A DNA stretch of 63,979 bases from positions 1-63,979 of the forward strand of contig DRQG01000118.1 in the NCBI GenBank assembly GCA_011369465.1, given 5' to 3'. The stretch is from Caldithrix abyssi (GTDB lineage: Bacteria > Calditrichota > Calditrichia > Calditrichales > Calditrichaceae). The first letter of the stretch is position 1. Each line of letters starts with the position of its first letter. This document shows, piece by piece, positions 38,301 to 44,293 of the stretch. The notes beneath the pieces were generated by a model. The model had not been told where the DNA came from. It was given only the letters and a program-made list of their open reading frames with translations, and did no database searches. The position numbers were made by a program, and so were the translations under genes.

Positions 38301-38344
38301 AACCGGCGCAGCGGTACACCACAAAAATGGCATATATAAAATAA
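26399..38344 (+). CDS. giant secreted multi-Ig repeat surface protein with T9SS/FlgD-type C-terminus
   Basis: 3,981 residues in one uninterrupted frame; AAGGTG precedes the ATG. Order: signal peptide (residues ~1-21); a nidogen-like beta domain (~25-240, PFPFTFYGQQKDSLFVSSNGFISF pattern); a duplicated two-domain Ig module (380-~790); three related ~100-residue domains (~790-1,090); four invasin-type (Big_1-like) Ig domains with VTDAYGNAVPGETVTW-like cores (~1,095-1,495); some 17 divergent CARDB-like units (~1,608-3,697); a pre-terminal domain; and a C-terminal sorting-like Ig domain with YPNPF at 3887-3891. Serine/threonine/aspartate-rich, almost Cys-free. It is likely exported and displayed as an adhesin or long surface fibre (inference). 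The PorV-like gene follows 13 bp later. Confidence 0.9.
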   Translation: MSKQYRLIIGFLAAFIQIALANQGGKDTFGHMWTDNNGTGPDTVHYEWIDANDGTVIFSGASVDDDIAALKLPFPFTFYGQQKDSLFVSSNGFISFKTLTSSYPVTSPIPSTGAPDSLIAAYWYDLRNGTAEGGVFSKVVGEAPNRRFIIEWEYHQGTSGFPDPINMEIVLYETSHLIKLQYSYVDAAYSGGRVGIEADGTDGISYNSALVANNLAVLFHNKTLGSAVAAISPVSSTTSQYETFTYRLYNVSTTPAGLGKVDYLAIQNPFADDANRPTVTSIKINSADAYIKNSADKPLNPGYASWQYDAVKDSLFIRVSHFNIIDSMVVVFGQTMPGTASSGNAYPSRYDAKLDSSALAAATSAGWSVDVTGSSPTVTHYTFQPANDTSMTAGGSLSYTITARDQSGTAVANSDSIILTTPGSTTAWFTEGTRLGFAGNSSVTVTVHDTIKGQFSIRAENKTNSGVNGESGLITVNPAAQDHFTISSASTADIEVGSERMLQVTLFDVYNNAISDSTVTFTRLSGNGGFSGSSAKNDTTDISGLAQALYTASTKISYGKDSVEVASGAVKDTIVMTLQAGQVSSYAFSPSGSQSIQAGGSVAYTITAKDRYGNGVVNSQTINLSTPGSSTAWFNGNITSIAFSNDSTVTVTVNDTTTGEFSVKAANATDSAVNGQSGAITVTAAAADHFTVTTASEDSLVVGAERLVQVYLYDLYSNPINNATVTFTRFQGSGLFSGGTNSANDQSDANGLAQASYTASTDVSYVTDRIEVVSGSIRDTVNIPLKTGALAELRIQRDATANGPAVGDTTMTADESASFIALGYDSYGNFKGRIASNWSGSGVVSALSPANPTDSVFFDATTKGSGTLKATAQSDASLSASTGLITVTAGTVASVLIRTSPNGEGTEIGDTTLTVGQTLYLYSAGYDADNNYNQDVAVDWYTTGTLTGLGTATNTSVTTLQPTTTGSGTVGTTSAYTDDVTGTITAQAGALASIRIQSVAGDGGAELVDYTGTAGSNATFYAEGYDANGIYLGPVNVTWTVDGDSIGYFSQSGSVSQNTFNFTLVNSSKFYITDGTFSDYSGVIKTQAGAAAALAQQPLSSDTLSAIVGNPVNDSLWVKVTDAYGNAVPGETVTWSTNTDGSLSPSSNQTDALGVARSKWTLRSTAGLDSAQASVSGLSSAVFFANALPDSADSLLYVSGDGQTGTVNSDAANPLRVRVVDYTGAAVSGITVTFSISGTNDLPEGGSDYTIYTPSSSTDANGYAQTMFKFGSKAGTYIVRAYNSQLINSPVTFTLTADPAAADSILIYAGDGQSGTVKTQLSNPVTVKVVDAYENGIANAVVQWTPADTSGAVSATNDTSHTDANGFASTNWTLRRQAGKDTLTVSSGSLTSVIFTATANADAAANVLVYSGNNATVAAGSDQVIEAQVTDQYGNAVEGSEVTFDPADRVSIRTAFTDASGVARSVYNSPTDQDSSVARGFVSGLSDTAKFKIYGVRYIDSSLNPVATQPGQTETFYAQVNNPGPSQLTLDQANTLFKFDDGTTTFSTALDSPAVLNANQIVTLKFAPQTVDAALSAGNYTPQIEFGGTGDLSGTLNTQENGLAVEPLQILSVEVLDPVSKQVAAGKTVQSIRMQVRNRSFYSVTVDSAALQFTPGQDVSQTPQAGNPTTIAADQVADFYFTADVAANAATGTVSVDGYIDGNINGKTVYDHNADQTDQFTIVQPTTLTYESFSPDTVSEQQNTAFTMDVTASGTFDIILNTDSTRLVFGSDSFLLDGPQTLYTGVTTTLSFAAKNLTIPAGRYNGLLYIYGEENGQTKQDTLDTGTKSDTLTVQTPAVLVIDSLLAAADTVSQNSDTLVNVYISNTGEATLELTSLTVSPYGTPQSITPALPVMIGGASQQVLSARVHIPSDATTGNTTLDATAQGTDVNSGDALSDNAADQPDSWYTAGKPLASVDSIRSTETIVTPGQTNIPVNIYLANSGETPISVTSVSLIPTIGLYTESPAAYPFELKGNSQTMVTHYLDVLNNSATGKDTLYAKVEYTNNYSGSDSTFVSTAYLAWKINVAGGSVKIISVNTDYEKVSHGQDSAIVDVRLKNETANDVTLDSLKLIFANGQDNYLQQLSSGTPLGVLAGNDENTYRFYVSVLNNAQTGQDSMHARLISIDSDGDTTLTEDQTINDRWLVQQRQQITVDSVRIDPAMASTGQSGLLGSVYISNAAGTYRADAQIDSVKLKLKIGAADYSGDFDISLQSSPSLGSVLKAGQSIRYNFDLTVHTDAGSATYQAVPEVKGHDVNDNRDTTVTTTASGSSLTVQQAAGLVVNSVWVVPDTLSQGQTHGRVMVDFSNPGEAAAVVNSALLSFSEPTIDFEPLLINKTTPFSLSGGLRDTLIFSINVNTTSFTGTVQVDATLDGEDANSAAALSASSASPASFVIETPADVKWVSTTPSSSKGDTTEQFYVTVSNSGQARVDLDESKTVLKIKSNDFTSTLYTINLHAASPKSIAGDNQQTVLRFEDTYLTGMSANDYRYVLELYGSSNGDQSYQNTLNAGILAYAVDVSITQVTVTPDEVVEGYVGVQSSMYVSNSEAPKTIDESGTTLIFKDKLGNIRTVNNLTRTDTLTILKKDITSELTFTFDIPEGFPIDTTYVYGQISLENGTLIKESSQPGAFVVNSAGNPVYISGSFSPDSVIHNQTVSFTMGFANTGTADLVLNQDSTYINIIGSGMTPINMSGGFTLHGKDRDTGVLDTTYISFVSTKINENVAYDAYDVLWHLNGQTPTGNVDNWEDTDPGALSVIPQADLVFANLVIDSAVVRAGQEDVSVKYQIKNNGASPAVITGFNFNFYNLDQSKDVSGEWALNNSTLLADTIQSGVTRIYPFRFNVSQQATTGRVIPTPAVRYFDVLLPDAPMISNTALAKDTVTVINPANIRIDSLIAEIPNPQNNYVNVGQPFDLRIVVSNTGADTIQSAEIWLRENNLHVATRQLNKIAPNSTMETLVQNRTLSVTGQTVFKAEIHSATDLTNKGVTPLQPLDNSEILLVQTPVNLRLSSSIVEPQGAADSVVSLGQEFVIRSEVENSGQASFGPGSLTLVAADYSGKFTPVQPFSGTQTISQSKPFAEWRLRADALTTGQLFDQLRILLSPVPVDSNTMQPPVSSLLDTVSVKVTEAADISADISVTDPPGARDLILSSGQTFIVQAIFHFNSSVDAANRLASIRLPDGYAVSDSSVIGLKPADTDTVLWNVVAPENPSGSVDSIFVLVSAVDKNSGIEYQKSSSKLGLTVQKRAQLDMNLKIVKDTGSQDNTMSEGQEFTLETKINQSEGTAPVQGGGRLILTLDNGLELTDGETAVKTFSDISETVSWRLRAGSVSFKAASAPAGVNAPVPASAVSGVAKADAKPAVEDRFALLMAAAGENGRLITVQIDSIPVDVNTNKEAFIANPQKTDTVFVENAAQITDLKTTLEKDTVSTGQTFSYGVNTDFSGKLVNAVATVSLPPGFGSPADTVFALDSQGNGVKRLTVPLSYNGSEKVPLKITVAGEDFYSGQVVIGSKTDTLVIERKAELALKLVQITPLSVANSGFASWGQEIQVMMKPVYATTSGTLSNAAITGQGSVTLNSEILDKGFEIIGAAEQAFSALDQTLAFRLRAPKDVDFTINLNFHFKQLPLDENDGLPALVAPDSGMVNIPLRVRQKTVEVIIRQDLVTDTSFTDVSGTKRLLAFDVSNKEYDDPLNVDGLVLSFYENGGQDGTEAVALDKFAVANIFKSIRIVDVNELERIEKASSPAGTAEYVNLPIDENIEVPLQIPFTQTSVHNAGEVKTYVVLGEFRGDAVNRSFWAQLSNVWTWDVADSILLQIVDEEGEKIQDSEMLVSKKLSLQTQAPENDFFNYPNPFGRQYKQTSIQFQLRNPSDVEFRIFTLLGELVKTWQFSGLSPGVYSNLIRWDGTNDRGKRVLNGVYIGIIDIKPSNGQPAQRYTTKMAYIK
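27536..28768 (+). repeat. tandem duplication of a two-domain Ig module inside the giant gene
   Basis: Unit 1 (27536-28150) and unit 2 (28151-~28768) encode the same pair of domains 205 residues apart. Corresponding landmarks: HYTFQPAND/SYAFSPSGS, TTPGSTTAWF/STPGSSTAWF, DHFTISSAS/DHFTVTTAS, DSTVTFTRLSG/NATVTFTRFQG, and GLAQALYTAS/GLAQASYTAS. The similarity is obvious at protein level, much stronger than among the later units, pointing to a fairly recent in-frame duplication of 615 bp. Confidence 0.85.
31220..37490 (+). repeat. array of about 17 divergent CARDB-like units in the giant gene
   Basis: From residue 1608 to about 3697 the protein is built from ~110-140-residue units. Each begins with a strand such as LTYESFSPDTVSEQQ, LVIDSLLAAADTVSQ, ITVDSVRIDPAMAST, LVVNSVWVVPDTLSQ or VYISGSFSPDSVIHN, then a V-x-V-x-N-x-G core (for example VNVYISNTGEATLEL). 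The pattern matches CARDB/Ig-like adhesion domains. One late unit carries a Pro/Ala-rich insert (nt ~36520-36600). The units are too divergent for visible DNA repeats. Confidence 0.7.
38048..38341 (+). other. C-terminal FlgD-Ig/T9SS sorting-like domain of the giant protein
   Basis: Residues 3884-3981: YPNPF near the start, then FRIFTLLGELVKTW, PGVYSNLIRWDGTNDRGK and a GVYIGII strand before the C-terminus. This is the arrangement of FlgD-Ig-like and type A T9SS C-terminal domains, by which FCB-group proteins are recognised for type IX export. The C-terminal signal is followed directly by the stop codon. Confidence 0.75.
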
Positions 38345-38357
38345 GCGAGATAGTGTT

Positions 38358-40265
38358 ATGAAGCTAACGACAAAAATTGTTAGTGCCTGGATCGTATTAA
38401 CTCTTACAGCACTGCCTCTTGCCGCGCAGGATGAAGGACAGGCGGGAACGGAAAGCCTGTTTAAGGATGGTTTTGGCGCACGGGCCAGCGGACTGGGGCA
38501 GGCTTACACCGCTTTGGCCAATGACCCTTCCGCTGTATTCTGGAATCCGGCCGGATTGGAATATGTCTATCAGCAAAGCGTTATGCTCTATCACATGAGC
38601 CTGTTTGAAGGCACTAATTACGATTTTATCGCCTATGCCATGCCCACATTAAAGCTGGGTACATTTGCGATAGGTCTCGGACGGATTGGCACGGGCGATA
38701 TAACCGAACGTACCGCATCCCGAATTGCCTTAGGTACGTTTACATGGGAAACCTATCAGGCTTATTTATCCTACGCCAAAAAACTGCCACTCGATATCAC
38801 AGTGGGTGCCTCGGTAAAAGTGTTACGGCGCGCCTGGAGCGGACTCTCCACGGAGGGCGCCCTGATCGATCATGGGGTGGGGATGGATTTTGGATTGATG
38901 TGGCGGCCGACGTTGTTCGAAGGTAATTTGCTGCAAAATTGGTCTTTAGGCTTAAATATTCGTAACTTATTTGCACCTCAGCTTAACGAAGGAGTGGATA
39001 TAGACGCCTTACCCATTTCCGTTCGTTTCGGTTTAATGAAGCAAATTCCCTTTTCCGGTTTGGGGAATCGTCTAAGCCTGTTGTTCGATCTGGATTATTC
39101 CCAGGAAAGAGATATGCTGTTCCATTTCGGAACGGAATATCGGTTTATGAATATGGGAATGGTTCGTGTGGGCTATGACGGTGTGGGTATGACCTTTGGA
39201 GCCGGTATCGAATATAAATTTATGCAGCTCGATTACGCCTACGCCAACAGCAGTTACGGCGACTACTTTTCGGCTGTGCACAGAATATCGTTGTCGTTCA
39301 ATTTCGGTTTAAACCGGGATGAATTATTTGAAATTGCCGAAGCGGAGCGTATTGCCGAAGAAGAGCGGCTGATCGCCGAAATGCGGGAACGCGACCGCCA
39401 GAAATTCATTGCCGAACATCTGGAAAAAGGCAATCAGTTCTTTGAACAGGGCGATATGTTTAACGCCATTGTGGAATACCAGCAGGTCATCGGGCAGGAC
39501 CCGTTCAATCAACGGGCCAACGCCATGTTGGATTCGGCCAATGTGCAGTTGAAAAAGCAATTCGAAAAACAGCAGGAACTGGCTGTGCAAAATGCGCTGG
39601 ACAAGGATCGCGCCCAGCGTGATCAAAAGTTCATTGACGAGCATTTCCAGAAAGGTCGCCTGCTGCTGGATAAAAAGCAGTACACCGAGGCTTTAATCGA
39701 ATTTAATATGGCCCTGGAACGGGATCCGGAAAATGAAACCATCAAAGCCGGCATTGCCACCACCAAACGGCGTATTCGTGAAGAAACCACCCGGTTGATT
39801 AACAAAGGCAGGCAGGAATTCCAGAAAGGCAATTATGCGGAAGCCCTTCGCCTGCTGGCAGACGCCCGCCTGCTGGGCGGTGATGACCAGAGGATTCAGA
39901 ACGAAATTGAACCTCTGGTTAAACGCATTAAGCTGCAGGAAAAAATACAAAAAGGTTTAGGTTTGTATGAAATTGGCGAATATGATAAGGCGTTGAAGTT
40001 ATTTGAAGAAGCATTGACGATAGATCCCAATGACGAGTTGGTCAAACAGTACTACGAGCGGTCCAAAGTTGAATCGACCGGTAAAGAAGAGCAAATGGAT
40101 GCGGAGACGGAACGCCAGTATCTGAAAGGCGTCGATTATTTTGTGAAAGGCGATTATCAGCAGGCCATCTCCATCTGGGAAGAAATCGTTAAGAAATATC
40201 CCTACAATAAAAAGGTGCTCAAAGCTCTAAAGGGTGCGCGCGAACGTCTGAAAAAAATGGAATAA
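38358..40265 (+). CDS. PorV/PorQ-like outer-membrane barrel fused to TPR domain
   Basis: 635 residues. A signal peptide (cleaved near LPLAAQ) is followed by a ~290-residue FadL-family barrel of the PorV/PorQ/UPF0164 type, recognised from FGARASGLGQAYTALANDPS and AVFWNPAGL, and closing near FSAVHRISLSFNFG. A charged coiled-coil (~320-350, EAERIAEEERLIAEMRERDR) leads to four or five TPRs (~355-630, AEHLEKGNQFFEQGDMFNAI, EHFQKGRLLLDKKQYTEAL, GLYEIGEYDKALKLFEEAL, GVDYFVKGDYQQAISIWEEI). In Bacteroidota PorV shuttles T9SS cargo. Its place 13 bp after a gene with a T9SS-like terminus suggests the barrel serves that protein, with periplasmic TPRs as a docking arm (inference). Confidence 0.88.
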   Translation: MKLTTKIVSAWIVLTLTALPLAAQDEGQAGTESLFKDGFGARASGLGQAYTALANDPSAVFWNPAGLEYVYQQSVMLYHMSLFEGTNYDFIAYAMPTLKLGTFAIGLGRIGTGDITERTASRIALGTFTWETYQAYLSYAKKLPLDITVGASVKVLRRAWSGLSTEGALIDHGVGMDFGLMWRPTLFEGNLLQNWSLGLNIRNLFAPQLNEGVDIDALPISVRFGLMKQIPFSGLGNRLSLLFDLDYSQERDMLFHFGTEYRFMNMGMVRVGYDGVGMTFGAGIEYKFMQLDYAYANSSYGDYFSAVHRISLSFNFGLNRDELFEIAEAERIAEEERLIAEMRERDRQKFIAEHLEKGNQFFEQGDMFNAIVEYQQVIGQDPFNQRANAMLDSANVQLKKQFEKQQELAVQNALDKDRAQRDQKFIDEHFQKGRLLLDKKQYTEALIEFNMALERDPENETIKAGIATTKRRIREETTRLINKGRQEFQKGNYAEALRLLADARLLGGDDQRIQNEIEPLVKRIKLQEKIQKGLGLYEIGEYDKALKLFEEALTIDPNDELVKQYYERSKVESTGKEEQMDAETERQYLKGVDYFVKGDYQQAISIWEEIVKKYPYNKKVLKALKGARERLKKME

Positions 40266-40283
40266 ATTACAGGTTGCGGTTCG

Positions 40284-43200
40284 ATGTTTAAAAATGTAAA
40301 AAAGGAAGAAATAACCATACCTGCGCAGATGAGCTATCTGACGCAGATCCGTGACTTTATCGAGCATATCGGTAAAAAATACAAATTTGACGATAAAACC
40401 GTTAACTCGTTTAAGCTGGTTGTGGACGAAGCATGCACCAATATCATCCGCCATGGTTACAGGGATATCAAAAACGGCGAAATTACCATCAAAGCCATTG
40501 TCCGCCGTCTCAGCCTTACCATCCTGATTATCGATCAGGGTAAAAGTTACGATCCCCGCCAGGCCAACACCCCCGATCTGGCTAAATATGTGAGCATCGG
40601 AAAAAAGGGCGGATTAGGCATATTGATGATGCGGAAACTGATGGACGATATTCAATATTCCATCACTGAGCGGGGTAATGAATTCCGTTTAACCAAATAT
40701 CGCGAAAAAGTACATGAGTCAAAACTCAGCCAGTGGTGGAATGAGCAAACTCTGCGTACCAAATATTCCATCTATGCCTCCATTCTGCTTACCATTATTC
40801 TGGCAGTCATTTTTCTGCCTCAGTATTATAATGTAATGAATGATGTACGGGAAAACATACTGAAAGCCAACGCCTCCAGCACCCGGACTCTGGCCAACGG
40901 CAGCGTAGACGACTTGCTGGATGATAACAACATATTATTATTTGAGAAAGCCCACGCCCTGCTTACCGGAGCTCCGGATATTATCTACGATGTTTATATC
41001 GTAGATACGTCCAACGCGGTGCTGGCCTGGGGGAATCCGGCTAAACAGGATGTGCCGGATGTCTTTCGGGTACCGGAATCTGCCTCACTGATAGATACGG
41101 TAGGAAATGTAGATATCTATTATTATTCTTTGAATGATACGCTGCCTGTGTACGATTTGACAGCCGAAGCTCTGCTGGCCGGTGAAACCGTATTGGGCCA
41201 TGTGCATCTGCTCATTACGCAGCAATCCATAGTCAAACAGGCAGAACAGCGAAAATTCCGCCTGATCATCAACATGTTGATTATCCTGATTATCGGTTAT
41301 GTGGCCATATTCTTCCTGATCCGAAAGATATTATCGCCCTTCCACAGTCTGGCCGACTGGGTGCGGCAGGTTGTAAAAGGACGTGTGGATCAGGACGAAA
41401 TCGATATCGATGCTTCGGACGAATTAGGTGAGATTGCCCAGGCTTTTAATGAGATGACCCATAAATTCCGGGAAGCCCAGGTTAACCTGATGGAGCAGCA
41501 AAAACTGCAAAAAGAATTGCAGGTGGCACAGGAAATCCAACAAATGCTGCTTCCCAGCGACTTCCCTAAGGTGGAAGGCTACGAAATCGCTTCCTATTAC
41601 GAAGCGGCCAAAGAAGTGGGCGGCGACCTGTTCGACTTTGTGGAAGTGGATGAAGATACCATCGGTATTTGCGTGGCAGACGTTTCCGGAAAGGGCGTAC
41701 CCGGCTCGCTTATTATGACCATGATCCGTACCGCTTTACGGCTGGAATCGCGTGGCAATAAAAATCCGGCTGATGTACTGGCCAAAGTAAACCGCTTTGT
41801 GGCCAACGATATGAAACGCGGCATGTTTGTAACTATGTTTTACGTTGTGCTCGATTCCCGCAACCGTATTATTCATTACGCCAGCGCCGGTCACAATCCG
41901 ATGATTCTGTATCGTGGTTCCTCCCGTCAAACCTACTATCTTAATCCTTCGGGTTTTCCTGTCGGTATCCAGTTGCCCGATATTACCCTGTTTGACCGGA
42001 AAATAGAAACCGATTCCATCCGGCTGCGCGAAGATGATATTCTGGTTTTATATACGGATGGCATCACCGAAGCAATGAATGCCAGTAGAGAATTGTACCG
42101 GGAAGAGCGTTTTTTGAGCGCCATTCGCAATAATTCGCATCTGGATGTGGGCGAATTTATCAAAGCCATTCAAAGCGATATCAAAACGTTCACCGGCGGG
42201 GCGCCGCAAAATGACGATATCACTTTTGTGGCTATTAAAGAAAAAATGATGCAGAGCGATGTTATTTACAACATACAACGCGATCTGCAAAACTTAATCA
42301 GCGGTGGGATGAAGGTAAAAGAGGCCCTGGAAAAACTGCGTGTTTCACAATATCATTATTATAAATATAAGGAAATCATAGATAAAGAGGGATTGGCCGG
42401 ACTAAAAACGGTTCTGGAAAAACAGGATTATATTGAGCGTAAACATCTTTCCATAGAAGTTAAAACAAAAATTTACGATATCATCCGCAAACATCCCGAA
42501 TACGGCGCGGCCCGTATTGTAAAAGAGCTGGATACGGAAGAGTACGGGCATATTAAACTGGATGAAAACCGTTTGTACAAAGAGCTGGTAAAAATGCGCC
42601 TGAATACCCGCGAACGGCGCGAACTGTTTGTTCGTAAAGGCGACAAGCGTCGTTTGAAGCAGCCGGGAACGCCATTGTTAACGCTGGATGGAAAAGTTAT
42701 ACTCGATTTTGAATCTTCGGAGAAAGAAATTGCCAAACGCAAAGGCGGTACACCAACCGAAACGCCGACTCCTGTGCCCACGCCAAAACCGGAAGAACCC
42801 AAAAAACCGTTTGTACGGGAAATAAATGTAAAGCGCGAAGAACCTCAAAAGGGCGAAAAACCGGCCGGCGAAGAGCCTGCGGCTGTTATGATTCATAAAC
42901 CGGCCAAACATTTTACTCCGGTAAAACCTCCTGAGGAGAAAAAAGAAGAAGAAAAAATCCCGGAAAAAGCGCCGACTAAACGGATAAGCAGGGAAGATTT
43001 ATTGGCACAGGTTAGCATAAACATCGATGCCGAAGCGTTGGAACAATTTTTTAAAGAAGCTAAAAATGACCTGATTACCGCCGAAAAACTTATACAGGCT
43101 GCCGCTAACAATAAAAAACTACAATCGTCTATTAAAGAGCTGCATATGCAATTACGAAAAATCGTCCGGCATCCGACCCTGCGTTCTTTACCTGATGTAA

Positions 43201-43523
43201 AGCGGGTTTTTGAACGAGTTCAACATATTGTTTACTATATCGACAGCAGCCTGGAAAAACTGGATGAAGAATTTATTCGTAAGAATGTTAAAGAATTATT
43301 GTTTTCTGTTAAAAAAGACAATAAATTTGACGATTATGAAAAATATTACGAAACGATTAATACGCTGGGTATAATTCAGAAACGTTTTATGGATGCCGTT
43401 AAAAGCGCGCAATCCCATACGGATGAAATCTCAAAAGCCCGGAAGAAATTAGCCGATAAAAAAATTATTACAAGCAAGCCCGTATTAAACATGCTGAATG
43501 ATGATCCTGAAACAAAATCGTAA
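40284..43523 (+). CDS. membrane HATPase-HAMP-PP2C (SpoIIE-type) phosphatase with C-terminal HTH-like region
   Basis: 1,079 residues. Order: RsbW-type HATPase (1-140; N-box Glu49/Asn53, Asp84-x-Gly86, GGLG at 109-112); TM1 ~160-182; extracytoplasmic sensor; TM2 ~325-345; HAMP (~345-400); SpoIIE-type PP2C (~410-650) with metal ligands in GGD (446-448), ADVSGKG (Asp466), YTDGITEA and NDDIT; two helix-turn-helix-like segments (~677-707 and 733-782); a Pro/Lys-rich linker (~810-900); and a helical C-terminal domain (~903-1,070). SpoIIE phosphatases reactivate STAS antagonists, here presumably the next gene. Kinase-like and phosphatase domains in one sensor are notable. No anti-sigma target or sigma factor is in the window. 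Confidence 0.9.
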   Translation: MFKNVKKEEITIPAQMSYLTQIRDFIEHIGKKYKFDDKTVNSFKLVVDEACTNIIRHGYRDIKNGEITIKAIVRRLSLTILIIDQGKSYDPRQANTPDLAKYVSIGKKGGLGILMMRKLMDDIQYSITERGNEFRLTKYREKVHESKLSQWWNEQTLRTKYSIYASILLTIILAVIFLPQYYNVMNDVRENILKANASSTRTLANGSVDDLLDDNNILLFEKAHALLTGAPDIIYDVYIVDTSNAVLAWGNPAKQDVPDVFRVPESASLIDTVGNVDIYYYSLNDTLPVYDLTAEALLAGETVLGHVHLLITQQSIVKQAEQRKFRLIINMLIILIIGYVAIFFLIRKILSPFHSLADWVRQVVKGRVDQDEIDIDASDELGEIAQAFNEMTHKFREAQVNLMEQQKLQKELQVAQEIQQMLLPSDFPKVEGYEIASYYEAAKEVGGDLFDFVEVDEDTIGICVADVSGKGVPGSLIMTMIRTALRLESRGNKNPADVLAKVNRFVANDMKRGMFVTMFYVVLDSRNRIIHYASAGHNPMILYRGSSRQTYYLNPSGFPVGIQLPDITLFDRKIETDSIRLREDDILVLYTDGITEAMNASRELYREERFLSAIRNNSHLDVGEFIKAIQSDIKTFTGGAPQNDDITFVAIKEKMMQSDVIYNIQRDLQNLISGGMKVKEALEKLRVSQYHYYKYKEIIDKEGLAGLKTVLEKQDYIERKHLSIEVKTKIYDIIRKHPEYGAARIVKELDTEEYGHIKLDENRLYKELVKMRLNTRERRELFVRKGDKRRLKQPGTPLLTLDGKVILDFESSEKEIAKRKGGTPTETPTPVPTPKPEEPKKPFVREINVKREEPQKGEKPAGEEPAAVMIHKPAKHFTPVKPPEEKKEEEKIPEKAPTKRISREDLLAQVSINIDAEALEQFFKEAKNDLITAEKLIQAAANNKKLQSSIKELHMQLRKIVRHPTLRSLPDVKRVFERVQHIVYYIDSSLEKLDEEFIRKNVKELLFSVKKDNKFDDYEKYYETINTLGIIQKRFMDAVKSAQSHTDEISKARKKLADKKIITSKPVLNMLNDDPETKS

Positions 43524-43570
43524 TGTTCTGTTTCAGATGATTTAGTTGAAATCCTGTAAAGGAGGATTGG

Positions 43571-44272
43571 ATGGAAGGAATTCAAGTCTCAACCGAAATT
43601 GCTGGCAGCCGAAATCATATTTCCGTTATTAAAGTGGGCGGGTATATCGATACCACCACATCTTCAGAGCTGGAGCGCGCTTTGGACTCGCTCCTCAAAC
43701 AAGGGCGTTTCTTCATTATCGTAGATCTGGGTAATGTTGACTATATCAGCAGCGCCGGTTGGGGTATTTTTATAAGCGAGATCAAGTCGATCCGCGAGAA
43801 CGGCGGCGATCTTAAATTGGTGCGTATGGTGCCGGACGTATATGAAATATTTGAACTGCTGGAATTCCACCATATTCTGGATGTTTACGATACAATCGAT
43901 GAAGCCATCAATAAATTCGAAATGCTTGAGGCAGCTGGAAAACCGGTAGCCAAAGAAATTACCCTGCCTAAAGAAGAAAAAGCGGAACCGGCTCCGGCCG
44001 AAGCGCCTGTGGAACCGGCCGTTGCTACCACAGCGCCCTTAGGTCAAAAAGAAGAAGCAGCGCAGCCTCAGGTCAATCCGGCGGATTCTCCTTTACCCGA
44101 GAAAATTAAGATGATTGTAAAAGAAAATCCCCATTACGGCGCGTATAAAATAAAGAAGGAACTAAATACGGCTAAATATGGTTTTACTAAGGTCGGTTGG
44201 TTCGCGGTGCGTGCAGAACTTAATAAACTGAATTTAAAAAGCCGCAATCAACGTCTGGAATTTGCAGGATAG
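43571..44272 (+). CDS. STAS anti-anti-sigma-like protein with C-terminal HTH-like module
   Basis: 233 residues, with an excellent AAAGGAGG ribosome site six bases before the ATG. The STAS domain (~5-115) keeps VIKVGGYIDTTTSSELERAL and VDLGNVDYISSAGWG; by alignment with SpoIIAA the phosphorylatable serine would be Ser61. A Pro/Ala/Glu linker (~125-175) leads to residues 178-233 (KMIVKENPHYGAYKIKKEL and a basic end), homologous to residues ~733-782 of the phosphatase upstream: about 20 identities in 50 gapless positions. This module resembles the HPxYGxxRIxxEL helix-turn-helix of IS3/IS481 transposases. It is the likely substrate of that phosphatase; output might be DNA binding rather than anti-sigma sequestration (inference). 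Confidence 0.88.
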   Translation: MEGIQVSTEIAGSRNHISVIKVGGYIDTTTSSELERALDSLLKQGRFFIIVDLGNVDYISSAGWGIFISEIKSIRENGGDLKLVRMVPDVYEIFELLEFHHILDVYDTIDEAINKFEMLEAAGKPVAKEITLPKEEKAEPAPAEAPVEPAVATTAPLGQKEEAAQPQVNPADSPLPEKIKMIVKENPHYGAYKIKKELNTAKYGFTKVGWFAVRAELNKLNLKSRNQRLEFAG

Positions 44273-44293
44273 GTTTAATCGGGAGTCGTAAGG

